From an uncultured Flavobacteriaceae bacterium (GTDB lineage: Bacteria; Bacteroidota; Bacteroidia; Flavobacteriales; Flavobacteriaceae), in contig CANLWG010000006.1 of assembly GCA_947494715.1 (NCBI GenBank), positions 186,001 to 250,000 of the forward strand: a stretch of 64,000 bases of DNA, read 5' to 3'. Every line of letters begins with the position of its first letter. Within the stretch, counting starts at the first letter, position 1. The position numbers were made by a program, and so were the translations under genes. A model generated the notes under the pieces. It did not search any database. It was not told the origin of the DNA and was given only the letters and a program-made list of their open reading frames with translations. Positions 43,654 to 53,581 of the stretch are shown here, in pieces.

Positions 43654-44757
43654 TTACCTTATTTTAATCCCGGAAGGATTAGAAAATCTTCCCGTTACCA
43701 ACCATCCCCCAAAATCTTCGGATACTGCTACTAAAAGTGTATTTTTTCCCTTTTTAAGGTCAAGATATACGGCATCGAACAGACCAACGGTACCTAAATA
43801 GCGGTAGTCCCTAGACCTAAATCCGTTAGTGCCCTTATATACAGGGCGTTCGTTTAAAATGACCACTGCCCTATCACTATATCCGAATTCAAAAAGTTTA
43901 GTTTGATCCTTGTCCGAAGTAACAGTAATTTTAGCAAAAACAGTATTCCCGGGCCCATCATCATATAACTGTACTTGTCTGGATATATTGGCAGCGATAC
44001 CTTCCTCTACATTGATTTTTTTGCCCCAAGTTCTGCTGTCGATTACAGTTTTAAGCCCTGTATGCTCCCTTATCAATTTTTCCTCGAATTTATCCGATAC
44101 CTCCCATTGTGGAACTAACCCTTCGATCGGTTTTCTTTCGATGGGCTTGAAATCCTTAATTTCGTGGTCTTCCTTGTTTATGGTAATATTGGCAATATGG
44201 AGAGCCTTGCCACCGCCGCCTGTAAATCGGATTCCTCCTTCTTTAGGTTCATGGAAAAGATTCCATGACAGATTAGGCTGTTCGCTATGGTTTAGATATA
44301 CCTGGGCCATATTTCCGTCGACTACTATTTTTACATGGGTCCAATCATCATAGGTATAATTATAGGGAAAGGAGTATTTGGGGCCAAAGTAAAGTTGCCA
44401 TGGCGTAATTCCCTTCGTTGAAGGGATGGCTTGATTGGCATCAGGATTACCCGATTGGTGAGGGCGCAAATAGAAGTGTTCTGCATCGGAATCGTTAATC
44501 CTAAAATACACTCCCGGAAATGCCGGTGCCTTCTTTAAGAAAATGTCATATTCAATAGTGCCGTTCAAAAAATGAACATCTTTTAAGTTCATTGACCCGT
44601 CCTGAAGATAAATGGCTTCTTGTCCTTTAAAATTCTCAAGTACGTAGGATTTCGCATTGATATCCCAATGAACAGTATCCAAGGGAATTGTTTTCTGTGC
44701 AAGGCCTAGATGAATACTACACAACATCATACCGATACTAAATGCTCCTTTGATCAT
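43654..44757 (-). CDS. Exported jelly-roll protein of unknown function
   Basis: A 367-residue protein with a signal peptide (1-20, ending GLAQ). Residues about 28-195 fit a concanavalin/LamG-like sandwich (FLNGTIEYDIFLKKAPAFPG, VYFRINDSDAEHFYLRPHQ, YTYDDWTHVKIVVDGN), the fold of glycoside-binding and DUF1080-type proteins. A second domain (about 250-365) contains a galactose-binding-like pattern ending KKGKNTLLVAVSEDFGGW. No catalytic residues can be assigned. It is divergent from the membrane HTH protein at 44879, whose periplasmic half also looks like a sandwich fold, so the two may act in one sensing or response unit. Confidence 0.72.
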   Translation of the reverse strand: MIKGAFSIGMMLCSIHLGLAQKTIPLDTVHWDINAKSYVLENFKGQEAIYLQDGSMNLKDVHFLNGTIEYDIFLKKAPAFPGVYFRINDSDAEHFYLRPHQSGNPDANQAIPSTKGITPWQLYFGPKYSFPYNYTYDDWTHVKIVVDGNMAQVYLNHSEQPNLSWNLFHEPKEGGIRFTGGGGKALHIANITINKEDHEIKDFKPIERKPIEGLVPQWEVSDKFEEKLIREHTGLKTVIDSRTWGKKINVEEGIAANISRQVQLYDDGPGNTVFAKITVTSDKDQTKLFEFGYSDRAVVILNERPVYKGTNGFRSRDYRYLGTVGLFDAVYLDLKKGKNTLLVAVSEDFGGWLVTGRFSNPSGIKIR

Positions 44758-44878
44758 TTGATTCTAATTTTGGTTAATCTAAATTCCATAAGATGTACAA
44801 CATGAAGAAAACAAATTGGTTCAAGTTGATTCATTCCTGTTCAGATCCTAATTTTTTTGTGACCTTTGTATTATAGTA

Positions 44879-46147
44879 ATGGTCATGTTTCCAGAATACA
44901 AATTGGTACAGCGATGTTTGCGGCAGATTGAGGATAATCTGGGCTGGGGCGCTTCTAGCGAATGGCATAATGATATGTTTGTTGAGCTAAGTGAACAAAT
45001 TCAAAAGCGTACACAGGTTTTGTTAAGCCCAACTACGTTAAAACGGGTATGGGGCCGGGTGAATTATCAAAGTGCTCCTAGCATTACTACACTAAATACG
45101 CTGGCCCAATTTGCCGGGTTCCAAAATTGGAGGGATTATAAGAATACGGTGGCCGTTAAAAAACCTTCTTGGTTATCCCAAAAAGTAAACCCAAATTTGG
45201 GGATCATCATGCTAGGAGCTTCCGTAATGACCCTTGTTTTCATCTCTTTATATTCTTTGAAGGGATCAAAAAACAGTACGGATGCCATCGATATTTCAAA
45301 AATCGGATTTACCAGCAGACCTATAAGCAAGGGTTTGCCCAACTCGGTGGTTTTTGATCTTGATATTGACGGAATCCAGTCGGATAGCATCCATATACAG
45401 CAATATTGGGATCCAACAAAAACTATTGGTCTAAAATCAGGGCAAAAGCAAGCTACGGGGCAATATTATTTTCCCGGATATTTCCGGGCCAAACTTTTGG
45501 TGGATGGAACGGTTCTTAAACAACATGATCTTTTTATAAAAACGGAGGGCTGGTTAGGCACTTTGGATTATGAACCGATTCCTAAATACGTCCCTGAAGA
45601 TAGAATAAGGAAGGGTGCGCTGTCCTTTTCCCGACCCATACTTGAGGAGATAGCATCAAGCGAGCAACCTTTTTCCACAACATTTCATAAGATAGATGAT
45701 TTTACACCGGTTTCCGGGGATAACTTTGTTCTTACTACCTCGATTAGAAATACATATCGGGAGAAGTGGGCCGTCTGTCAAAATGCCGCTATTATAATCT
45801 TAGGGACAAAGAGTGCCATGATCGTTGCATTTTCCATTCCAGGCTGCGTGTCTGAAATTGGGGTGATGATGAGCGATGTGTATATCAGTGGAAAGGAACA
45901 TGACTTATCCGGTCTAGGTGTTGATTTGTCCGTCACCCAAGATTTTAAAATCGAGGTAAGGAACAAACAGCTAAGGGTATTTTTAGAAAATGACCAACTG
46001 TTTACTGGAGGATATAATGAATCCATAGGAACCATTGTAGGTATTCGGTATCGGTTTTTGGGAGCCGGAGAAGTCTCTTATACGAAACTTACTGACTTAT
46101 CAGGTCATTCGGTAGCATTTGAAGATGATTTTAGTTCAACTCATTAG
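44879..46147 (+). CDS. Membrane-spanning one-component regulator with N-terminal HTH and periplasmic sandwich domain
   Basis: A 422-residue protein. Residues 1-95 form a compact helical domain with an HTH-like pattern (LLSPTTLKRVWGRVNYQ, then TLNTLAQFAGFQNWRDY), followed by one membrane helix (about 104-125) and a periplasmic part (130-422). The periplasmic part has a first beta domain and a C-terminal LamG-like region (VFLENDQLFTGGYNE, then IGTIVGIRYRFLG). This is the topology of CadC/ToxR-like regulators but with a different DNA-binding head. It is divergent from the exported jelly-roll gene, which is its likely target. Starts at 44879 or 44885 are both possible. Confidence 0.72.
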   Translation: MVMFPEYKLVQRCLRQIEDNLGWGASSEWHNDMFVELSEQIQKRTQVLLSPTTLKRVWGRVNYQSAPSITTLNTLAQFAGFQNWRDYKNTVAVKKPSWLSQKVNPNLGIIMLGASVMTLVFISLYSLKGSKNSTDAIDISKIGFTSRPISKGLPNSVVFDLDIDGIQSDSIHIQQYWDPTKTIGLKSGQKQATGQYYFPGYFRAKLLVDGTVLKQHDLFIKTEGWLGTLDYEPIPKYVPEDRIRKGALSFSRPILEEIASSEQPFSTTFHKIDDFTPVSGDNFVLTTSIRNTYREKWAVCQNAAIIILGTKSAMIVAFSIPGCVSEIGVMMSDVYISGKEHDLSGLGVDLSVTQDFKIEVRNKQLRVFLENDQLFTGGYNESIGTIVGIRYRFLGAGEVSYTKLTDLSGHSVAFEDDFSSTH

Positions 46148-46293
46148 ATTTTATTACCCATCTATTTCTAACTTTATTTTTCAATTTGATTTATTATGCC
46201 GCAAAATCCCCTCATGAATTGTAAGGTAAGAATCGATATGGATTACCTAATAAGTTTACATTAAATTCTATTCTAGTTGTCTTTACAAAACAA

Positions 46294-46986
46294 CTATTCG
46301 GAGAAAGTTTTGCTCGTCTTGGATATGGAAAAGTTACCGAAACCGTCTTTACTGGTAACCTCTATATCATATTGGGATTGTTGTACCACCGCTACGTTGT
46401 CCACTGCCCCTGATAATAAGTCGTTGAATGTCACAAGTAATTCTCCATCCTGCCAAATCGAGACATCATAGGTCAGCGAATCGCCATCTTCATCGCTACC
46501 AAGCCATGACAAACTCATTTGAGACGTCGCTATATTGAAAGATATGGTTATTTCAGCCGCATAAGGGGCATAATTACCTACGGGTTCTCCCGGCGTGGTA
46601 AAGGAAAAGGTGTCACTTGAGGTTTCACCCTCGTCATTCTTAGTGGTCACTGACCAAGAATACGATTTTCCCTTATCAAGAACAATGCTGGTCTCCAAGG
46701 ATGTAAATATTTCCCTGAGTACCTCATTCTGTCCTTCAAATACCTTGAGCTCATAATCACGGGTAAATTCAGCGGAAGTCCATTTAAAAAAAATAGAAGC
46801 CTTTGAAGGGTCTCCGGGCACTTCCTCAAATTCCGAACACGGCTCGCCATTGGCAGGAAGAGTGCCCTGAGCTTTCCCTGGGAAATTCGGCTCGTCTGGC
46901 GCAGGATCTGAACTATCAGATCCCCCACAGGAACCCAATCCCACAATCAATAGCAAAAAGATGTATTTTTTGAAAGCCTGTATCAT
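46294..46986 (-). CDS. Lipoprotein with two fibronectin-III-like domains
   Basis: A 230-residue lipoprotein: lipobox LGSC (cysteine about residue 20) followed by a low-complexity G-G-S-D-S-S-D linker typical of Bacteroidota surface lipoproteins. Two Ig/Fn3-like domains follow (about 50-135 with FFKWTSAEFTRDYELKVF, and 140-228 with MSLSWLGSDEDGDSLTYDV). Its start overlaps the stop of the 1667-residue T9SS protein gene by four bases, so it is translationally coupled. It may anchor or assist display of that giant surface protein. Confidence 0.82.
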   Translation of the reverse strand: MIQAFKKYIFLLLIVGLGSCGGSDSSDPAPDEPNFPGKAQGTLPANGEPCSEFEEVPGDPSKASIFFKWTSAEFTRDYELKVFEGQNEVLREIFTSLETSIVLDKGKSYSWSVTTKNDEGETSSDTFSFTTPGEPVGNYAPYAAEITISFNIATSQMSLSWLGSDEDGDSLTYDVSIWQDGELLVTFNDLLSGAVDNVAVVQQSQYDIEVTSKDGFGNFSISKTSKTFSE

Positions 46987-49900
46987 TGCTTTATGATTTT
47001 AAATGTTTTAATGGTTCCCTTTCTGGTTATCCTGATGGGATACATACCTGCGCTGTATCCATAAAAATCAATAGTGCTTTTTTGCCCTTCCTTATCTAAG
47101 CTCTTTTCAAACATTAGCCGTCCTGAAAGGTCGTATACCTCTATTTTTGAATAATCGGAAATTCCCTCAACGAAGACCTCTCCCGAGGTAACAACAGGAT
47201 ATATGAATATTTCACTATTTGTTACAAAGGAGTCCATAACCTTACCTTGACAATCATTTTTTCCGGATATCTGAATAGTGTTGTACTCCTTTAAACCTGT
47301 AAGTTGAATTTGATTTGGTGCCGTAGAATTTAAAGTAAAGCTCTTCTTCTCGCCGTTGATGTCCACTTCGTATGTACGGCTGCCTGAAACCAAGTAATTA
47401 GCCATCCCATTTTTGGTATCGATTAATTGTCTCTTACCGGTTATCGAACCAACTTCATTGACGGTTGCCCCATAGGTCTGCTCATATAGGATATCCGGTA
47501 TGGAAATTGTAATGATATAGGTGCCTACAGCTAGATTTTCAATTCTTAACGGTTCATTCAGGGACAAATTTTGGTAACTGTCCGAAAAGTCTTGCCCCGA
47601 GATTTCAATTTCAAAAGTATAGCCTTCGAGAATCGTTTCAATTTTAATGCTACCATTGGACACCCCAGTGCAGGTGGGTGTTTCGGTGTGTACAAGAATA
47701 GCATCGGATGCGATAATCTCGCAACCATTTGTATTTACCGAAACGCCATTTCTAGTGTCCAAACACGCATCTAAATGATCCAAAACTCCATCTGTATCGT
47801 TATCAAGATTACAATAGGGATTTTCCCCACCATCGGTAATAATCCAACCGAAATTAACTAAAAGAGCTTGTCTTGCCGCTTCTCCATCGCAATATGTACT
47901 ATTTCCACCGTCAAAGACCACCCCATTGTTTAGAGTTTGGGTTGCCCACCCATCAAGTAAGGCGTCATAATTCCTTGTGGACAGGGATACATCCCTGAAC
48001 ATATCGGAAAAATCCGTAACATTGGCAATATTCCAATTACCAATATTGTGATCAAAAGAGAGGGCTCCCGAAAACATGGCATTCATGTTCATTACGTTTC
48101 CAACGTCCCATGAACTTATATTTTGATTAAAGATGGACGCTCCTAAAAACATATTGAGCATATCGGTCACTTTGGACACGTCCCAAATGCCAATTTTTTG
48201 ATCGAATGCGCCTGCATTTTGAAACATTGCACGCATATCGGTTACGTTGGATACATTCCAATTTCTGATATCTTGGTTGAAAGAATATGCGCTGGAAAAC
48301 ATAAAGGACATGTCCCTTGCATTTTGGACGTCCCACGTTCCTAAATCCTGATTGAAGACAAAACAATCGGCAAACAAACCTTGCATTGTGGTTATATTGC
48401 CCACGTTCCAATCATTAAAGAAATCATTTCCGACGAGCGAGTAACAACCATTGAACATAGAGTTAAGATTATTAACCCCGCTAAAATTTGGTGTGTCCTG
48501 GGCGAATACATCCATCTCTGTACAATTTAAGAAAGCGAACTCCATTGACCTCCAGCGGATATCGCCCCATTGGTCTATTGAAATCAACTTTTTATTGTCC
48601 AATGGCGTATCATCCAACCAGCTAGAACCTAGGAAGCTTATTCTTGGAAAACTACCGGAAATGGCAACTTGATAGGTCCCCGCTACGGCATAGGTATGGG
48701 TAATACCTCCCCTTACATTTTTAGAGGTGGTACCATCGCCCCAATCTATATTATAGTTGTAAGATTCTATCGGAGAAGTAGGTATTGAAATTTGGTTATC
48801 TTCAGAGCCCCCTGGATTATCCGTTTTCCAGGTCGTGACAAATGGGCATGATTTCCCTGAATCATTTATTACCCAATTATATGTTTCGATAATGTTTTGA
48901 CGTGCATTCTGTGCTTCGCAATATGTGTTCTGTGGCGCATCCAATTGGACTCCATCCTGCAAGGATGATAACTGTGCCCAACCTATCAAGGTTTTATCAT
49001 AATTTTTATTGGAAAGGCCCGACCCATCCAACATTTCTGTCATATTTATAACATTGGAAACATCCCAAATCCCTAAATCTTGATTAAAAGAGGAGGCCCC
49101 TTGGAACATATTATTTATTCGCAAAACGTTTTTCATGTCCCAGCTATCCAAAGACAGGTTAAAAGAAGATGCATTACTAAACATATAGGCCGTATTGTCA
49201 ACAGAAGCCATATCCCATAAATTCATTGACTCATTGCCGTTAAACGACGGACAGTCCGCAAACATACCGAACAAACTCGGCCCTTTAGAAAAATCTGGAA
49301 CGTCGGTTGCTTTTAAATCCAAATTATCACATCCGGCAAAGGCCAAACCAAGAAAATCCCATTTGTTATCTCCCCATTGATCAATAGAAAGAATTTTATC
49401 ATCGTCCCTTAGCCTGGCATCCCCCCCATTGTTAATATGCATTCCGGGAAACTCACCATAAATAGCCACTCTATAGACTCCAGGAATTTCATAAGTGTGA
49501 ATTATATCGTCCTGTACGTTGGTACTTATGGACCCATCTCCCCAGTCCACCGTGTAATCATAACCATTCCATCTTGTATCCGTGTATATGGTAATCTGAT
49601 TATTTGCAGAGGCCCCGCGATTGTCTGTTTTCCAAGTAGTTAAAAAAGGCATTTCCCCATTAATTGCACAATTCAATGCCAGCCCTCCATCGAGTATAGT
49701 CCAATTATGGTTTGTGATGAGATTTCTACGGATATCGGCAGCATCGCAATAATGATTTTGTTGGGCTCCAAATTGCACTCCACTTTGCAAAGATGGTAAT
49801 TGGGCCCAACTTGTTAAGATTGTCTCATAATTGGTATCCGACAGACCACTTAACGTAAAGATATTGCTCATGTCGGTAACTTGGGCAACATTCCAACTTC

Positions 49901-51986
49901 CCAAGTTTTGGTTAAACAGATCTGCCCCCTCAAACGAACTGGACATATCTAGGACATTGGAAACGCCCCAATTAGAAATATCTTGATTAAATTTCTTGGC
50001 TCCATTGAACATGGAGGACATATTTGTAACAGTGCCTGTATCCCAGGTACTTATTGTGTTGTTCCCTTCCAAAGAAGAACAGTCCTTGAACATGCCCGCC
50101 ATACTTTCTACATTGGACAAGTCCGGAACATCTGTGGCCAGAACATCCATATTTATGCATCCTGAAAAGGCCCCTTCCATTGACTCCCAGTCCAAATCTC
50201 CCCATTGATCTATTGAAACAAGCTTTGGAGCATCCCCATTAGTATCGAAAACCAATCCTGGGAAATTCCCTGTTATTTTTATGGTATAGGTACCCGGTCT
50301 TTGATATGTAAAACTTCTATTTCCTGATACTCCACCAGAAATCACTCCTGCACCCCAATCCACATCATAGTAATAATATTCCCCGGGTATTGTTCGGATG
50401 CTTATCGTATTGTTTGATGAAGATCCGGGATTGTCTGTTTTCCAAGTGGTGATAAATGCCCTTTGAACCCCGTCTAAAACCTTAAAATTCAGAACATAGG
50501 GTTCTCCCATTGTTCCAGTCAAATCATCACCGCTGTAAGGTGTAGCAATGAGTGTATAGGTACCTGTCGGTAAACTGCCCCCTAAATAATCGTTTGTACC
50601 ATTGGTTCCAAACAAAGTATATGGGGCTTCATTTGCAATTGAGGATAAATTTTGGGTATCATTTACTTCTATACCAACACTGCCTACGTCATCCGTGGCC
50701 AAAACTTCAAAATTAAACAGTTCATTGGGTAACGATTGCAAACTTATCTGGGCATCCTCTCTTAAAGAATATAAAACACGGTCTTGGACAGCATCTACCA
50801 AACGTACTTCTCGTATGGATAAGGGTAAGGGACATGATATGCCACTATCATCTATTTGCCATCCAAAGTTATCGATAAGATTCTGTTTGGAAAGGGCTCC
50901 ATCGCAATATTGACTAAATCCTGCATCCAAAACGACGTTGTTTTGAAGATTTGTCAATGCCCCCCATCCGGTTAAAATCCCATCATAATTCTCTGTTGAA
51001 AGTTGAACCTGATTGAACATTCTTATCATAGAAGACACGTTTGCTATGTTCCAACTTCCCAAATTTTGGTCAAAAGAAATAGCATTTGCAAACATGTTGG
51101 ACATGGATCTTACGTTAGCTACATCCCACCGAGAGATATCTTGATTAAAAGCTTTGGCATTGCTGAACATATCATTCATGAATTCAACATTGTTTACGGT
51201 CCAGTTCGAAATGTCCTGATTAAAAGCATATGCGTGAAGAAACAAATCGATCATGCCTCTTACATTTCCGACCTCCCAATCACTGATATCCCCATTAAAA
51301 TTGGTAGCCCTCTGAAACATGCTGTCAAGACTGGTCACTTTAGGGAATCTCCAATTTCCAATATCCTGGTTAAACGTACTGGCCCAATGAAACATATCAT
51401 TGATTTCAGATACATTGGATAAATCCCATGACCCAATATTTTGATTGAATGAAGTTGCTTGATAAAACATATAAGAGAGATCTTCCACGTTGGACATATT
51501 CCATTGGTCCATTGTTTCATTGGCCTTTAAGCTATGACAAAAGGCAAAAGCTGCTTCAAATGAAGATACTTGTTGTAGATTTGGCAGATCGGTTGCAAGT
51601 ATATCGAGATTTACACATCCATTAAAAGCTCCAGCAAAAGACTTCCATTCAATATCCCCCCACTGATTAATTTCCAATATTTTTTCTTCATCTGCCATCT
51701 CGGACCTACCAAATCGGATCCTTGGAAATTCACCAGAAATAGATACTTCATAAATCCCGGGGGCTGAATATGTATGCATAACATCCCCTGTAATACCTGA
51801 ATCAGAAGTTCCGTCCCCCCAATCTACGGCATAATTATAAACTTCTCCGGAAAAGGTAGGAATTGTAATTTGATTGTTTTCGGATATACCTGCATTATCC
51901 GTTTTCCAAGTAGTTACGAACCCAGTTTGGGCATTGACCAATAAAACACCAAGATTTAATAGTAGGGCAAGTAGGTTTTTTCTCAT
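46983..51986 (-). CDS. Giant T9SS surface protein with four PKD-like/BspA (DUF285) modules
   Basis: A 1667-residue exported protein: signal peptide (1-19), four large modules starting near residues 22, 508, 778 and 1046, then a calcium-binding DxDxDG-type linker near 1395 and a type IX secretion sorting domain (last 70 or so residues, with VEVYDLSGR-like IEVYDLSGRLMFEK and YSAGMYPIRI). Each module opens with a TTWKTDN strand and a PKD-like VDWGDGT domain, and then has tandem BspA/DUF285 repeats of the form MxxMFxxAxxFNQDIxxWDVSNV. Such repeats make leucine-rich, solvent-exposed solenoids used in adhesion. The protein crosses the outer membrane by T9SS and attaches to the cell surface. It is coupled to a lipoprotein gene downstream. 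Confidence 0.93.
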   Translation of the reverse strand: MRKNLLALLLNLGVLLVNAQTGFVTTWKTDNAGISENNQITIPTFSGEVYNYAVDWGDGTSDSGITGDVMHTYSAPGIYEVSISGEFPRIRFGRSEMADEEKILEINQWGDIEWKSFAGAFNGCVNLDILATDLPNLQQVSSFEAAFAFCHSLKANETMDQWNMSNVEDLSYMFYQATSFNQNIGSWDLSNVSEINDMFHWASTFNQDIGNWRFPKVTSLDSMFQRATNFNGDISDWEVGNVRGMIDLFLHAYAFNQDISNWTVNNVEFMNDMFSNAKAFNQDISRWDVANVRSMSNMFANAISFDQNLGSWNIANVSSMIRMFNQVQLSTENYDGILTGWGALTNLQNNVVLDAGFSQYCDGALSKQNLIDNFGWQIDDSGISCPLPLSIREVRLVDAVQDRVLYSLREDAQISLQSLPNELFNFEVLATDDVGSVGIEVNDTQNLSSIANEAPYTLFGTNGTNDYLGGSLPTGTYTLIATPYSGDDLTGTMGEPYVLNFKVLDGVQRAFITTWKTDNPGSSSNNTISIRTIPGEYYYYDVDWGAGVISGGVSGNRSFTYQRPGTYTIKITGNFPGLVFDTNGDAPKLVSIDQWGDLDWESMEGAFSGCINMDVLATDVPDLSNVESMAGMFKDCSSLEGNNTISTWDTGTVTNMSSMFNGAKKFNQDISNWGVSNVLDMSSSFEGADLFNQNLGSWNVAQVTDMSNIFTLSGLSDTNYETILTSWAQLPSLQSGVQFGAQQNHYCDAADIRRNLITNHNWTILDGGLALNCAINGEMPFLTTWKTDNRGASANNQITIYTDTRWNGYDYTVDWGDGSISTNVQDDIIHTYEIPGVYRVAIYGEFPGMHINNGGDARLRDDDKILSIDQWGDNKWDFLGLAFAGCDNLDLKATDVPDFSKGPSLFGMFADCPSFNGNESMNLWDMASVDNTAYMFSNASSFNLSLDSWDMKNVLRINNMFQGASSFNQDLGIWDVSNVINMTEMLDGSGLSNKNYDKTLIGWAQLSSLQDGVQLDAPQNTYCEAQNARQNIIETYNWVINDSGKSCPFVTTWKTDNPGGSEDNQISIPTSPIESYNYNIDWGDGTTSKNVRGGITHTYAVAGTYQVAISGSFPRISFLGSSWLDDTPLDNKKLISIDQWGDIRWRSMEFAFLNCTEMDVFAQDTPNFSGVNNLNSMFNGCYSLVGNDFFNDWNVGNITTMQGLFADCFVFNQDLGTWDVQNARDMSFMFSSAYSFNQDIRNWNVSNVTDMRAMFQNAGAFDQKIGIWDVSKVTDMLNMFLGASIFNQNISSWDVGNVMNMNAMFSGALSFDHNIGNWNIANVTDFSDMFRDVSLSTRNYDALLDGWATQTLNNGVVFDGGNSTYCDGEAARQALLVNFGWIITDGGENPYCNLDNDTDGVLDHLDACLDTRNGVSVNTNGCEIIASDAILVHTETPTCTGVSNGSIKIETILEGYTFEIEISGQDFSDSYQNLSLNEPLRIENLAVGTYIITISIPDILYEQTYGATVNEVGSITGKRQLIDTKNGMANYLVSGSRTYEVDINGEKKSFTLNSTAPNQIQLTGLKEYNTIQISGKNDCQGKVMDSFVTNSEIFIYPVVTSGEVFVEGISDYSKIEVYDLSGRLMFEKSLDKEGQKSTIDFYGYSAGMYPIRITRKGTIKTFKIIKQ

Positions 51987-52006
51987 TTAATAAGGCAAAT
52001 AGAATA

Positions 52007-52014
52007 CAAACTTA
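52007..52014 (-). promoter_or_regulatory. Bacteroidota -7 promoter element of the T9SS protein gene
   Basis: On the minus strand the element reads TAAGTTTG, a full match to TAnnTTTG, and lies 20 bases before the start codon at 51986. A 5' leader of about 14 bases would result. No perfect -33 TTTG is visible. Confidence 0.5.
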
Positions 52015-52340
52015 TCCAATAACGATGAAAATAAATAGTAATCTCGATGATTTGTGGTAAATTTTCTATATATGTAAAGGCTCTACTGAATAGTATGATG
52101 TTTATTCGCTTTTGAGGAAAAATCTAAGGGGGTATTTTAAAAAGACACAATTTCCGGTTCTTCTTTGACAAGTTTTCCACGGGTGTCCATTTTTTAGACT
52201 ATTAGGTCAAACCATTCTCAAAGCTTATTCGGCACTTGCTCAATCCATGGAGTATCTATGTTAAACCGATTTATAAATAGTGATTTTCGAAATGAATTAC
52301 AAACTTATTGTAGAACCTTCAAATTCAAACGAGAAGTTGC
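52015..52340. other. Intergenic region, no gene found
   Basis: About 325 bases between the T9SS protein promoter and the stop of the MBL-fold gene. No open frame with coding character and no clear terminator hairpin was found. Confidence 0.35.
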
Positions 52341-53459
52341 TTATTCGGTTTGCAATTGGTCCTTCCACCAATTGGAAAAAGTATCCTGCCCATTCAAGAA
52401 AATAGGTTCGCCAATTTCAGGGATCACCAAATTGACGTTGAGTTCCTCAGCCTTTTTAACAAATCTTTCCACAGGATCTGTCCAATCATGCAATGCCAGC
52501 TTAAAAGCGCCCCAGTGAATGGGCATAACCAGTTTTGCATCCAAATCTATACCGACTTGAGCCGTTTCTTCAGGAAACATATGGATATCCGGCCACATCG
52601 CATTGTATTGGCCACACTCCACCATGGCAAAATCAAATGGTCCATAGGCTTTCCCAATTTCCTTAAAATGTGGACCATAACCACTATCACCACTAAAAAA
52701 AATAGATTCGGAACGTGATCGGATTACCCAGGAACTCCAAAGGGTACTTTGCCGATTATTGAATTTTCGCCCCGAAAAATGTTGTGCCGGTGTACATGTG
52801 AACTTTAACTCCTTAAATTTTACATCTTGCCACCAATCGAGTTCGGAAATGCGCTCTTTTTCTATGCCCCAAGCTTCAAGATGTACCCCAACCCCAAGGG
52901 GTGTATAAAACATCTCTACTTTGTCTTTTAGCTTTTTAACGGATCCATAATCCAAATGGTCATAATGGTCGTGTGAGATAAGTACCGCATCTATTTTGGG
53001 TAATTTTTCGATTTCAATGGGCATTTCCGAATTAAATCGGTTGGTCCCCAACCAATCATGGGGCGCCGCTACTTTTCCGAACATAGGATCTATCAAAACA
53101 GTCTTATCGTCGATTTGCAATAAAAATGACGAATGCCCAAACCAAACTAAACGTGTGCTATCCCTATAATCGGCAATATTAGTAGAATCTATTTTTTTAA
53201 CGGATATATCCTGCTTCGGAGTGCCATTGGGAACTTTTGTAAAGAAAAACTTTCGCGTTAATTTAAGGGTTTCCACAAAGGTCAAATCTTCAGGGACGTC
53301 CTTTTTGTTTACAAATTGCCCGTTTTTGTAATTCTCCGATTTTTCATATTTTTTTTGCAGCGATGCGGATACGTCTCCTCCAAAGGATGGATAAAAGTTG
53401 ACAAAAGCAATATAACCAAGAATTAAAATCAGTATTAGGATTCCTAGGGATAGTAGCAT
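52341..53459 (-). CDS. Membrane-anchored MBL-fold hydrolase (UlaG/NAPE-PLD-like)
   Basis: A 372-residue metallo-beta-lactamase-fold enzyme with an N-terminal membrane helix (3-23). Zinc ligands are visible in HDHYDH (163-168), and further marks are VWFGHSSFLLQID (105-117) and FFSGDSGYGPHF near residue 262. The WFGHSS opening and the D-W-x-G pattern place it with the UlaG/NAPE-phospholipase D-like branch, which hydrolyses phosphodiester or lactone substrates; the substrate is unknown. Its long N-terminal extension (24-95) resembles that of bacterial NAPE-PLD-like proteins. No close neighbour shares its direction. Confidence 0.88.
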   Translation of the reverse strand: MLLSLGILILILILGYIAFVNFYPSFGGDVSASLQKKYEKSENYKNGQFVNKKDVPEDLTFVETLKLTRKFFFTKVPNGTPKQDISVKKIDSTNIADYRDSTRLVWFGHSSFLLQIDDKTVLIDPMFGKVAAPHDWLGTNRFNSEMPIEIEKLPKIDAVLISHDHYDHLDYGSVKKLKDKVEMFYTPLGVGVHLEAWGIEKERISELDWWQDVKFKELKFTCTPAQHFSGRKFNNRQSTLWSSWVIRSRSESIFFSGDSGYGPHFKEIGKAYGPFDFAMVECGQYNAMWPDIHMFPEETAQVGIDLDAKLVMPIHWGAFKLALHDWTDPVERFVKKAEELNVNLVIPEIGEPIFLNGQDTFSNWWKDQLQTE

Positions 53460-53581
53460 TCTTTTCAGGTATTTTAATAGTGTTTTCAGAAGTGTTTTGT
53501 TTTATGATTTCCTAAATCTACCGTTCTTGATCGCTCCGGTATTTGGACTAAAAATCGGCACAAGAATCGTATTCATTAATT

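Noticed and set aside
44819-44843. GTTCA repeats 20 bp apart upstream of 44879 as a fourth LytTR site
   Set aside because: Only five bases match, the spacing is 20 rather than 21-22 bp, and no LytTR gene is nearby.
48000-51900. Regularly spaced repeats that could suggest a CRISPR array
   Set aside because: The repeats are in frame, of variable length, and encode DUF285 units within one long open frame; there are no invariant repeats with unique spacers.
52258-52518. 86-codon plus-strand open frame at the end of the MBL-fold gene
   Set aside because: Half of it is antisense to the conserved C terminus of the hydrolase and the rest has no coding features.
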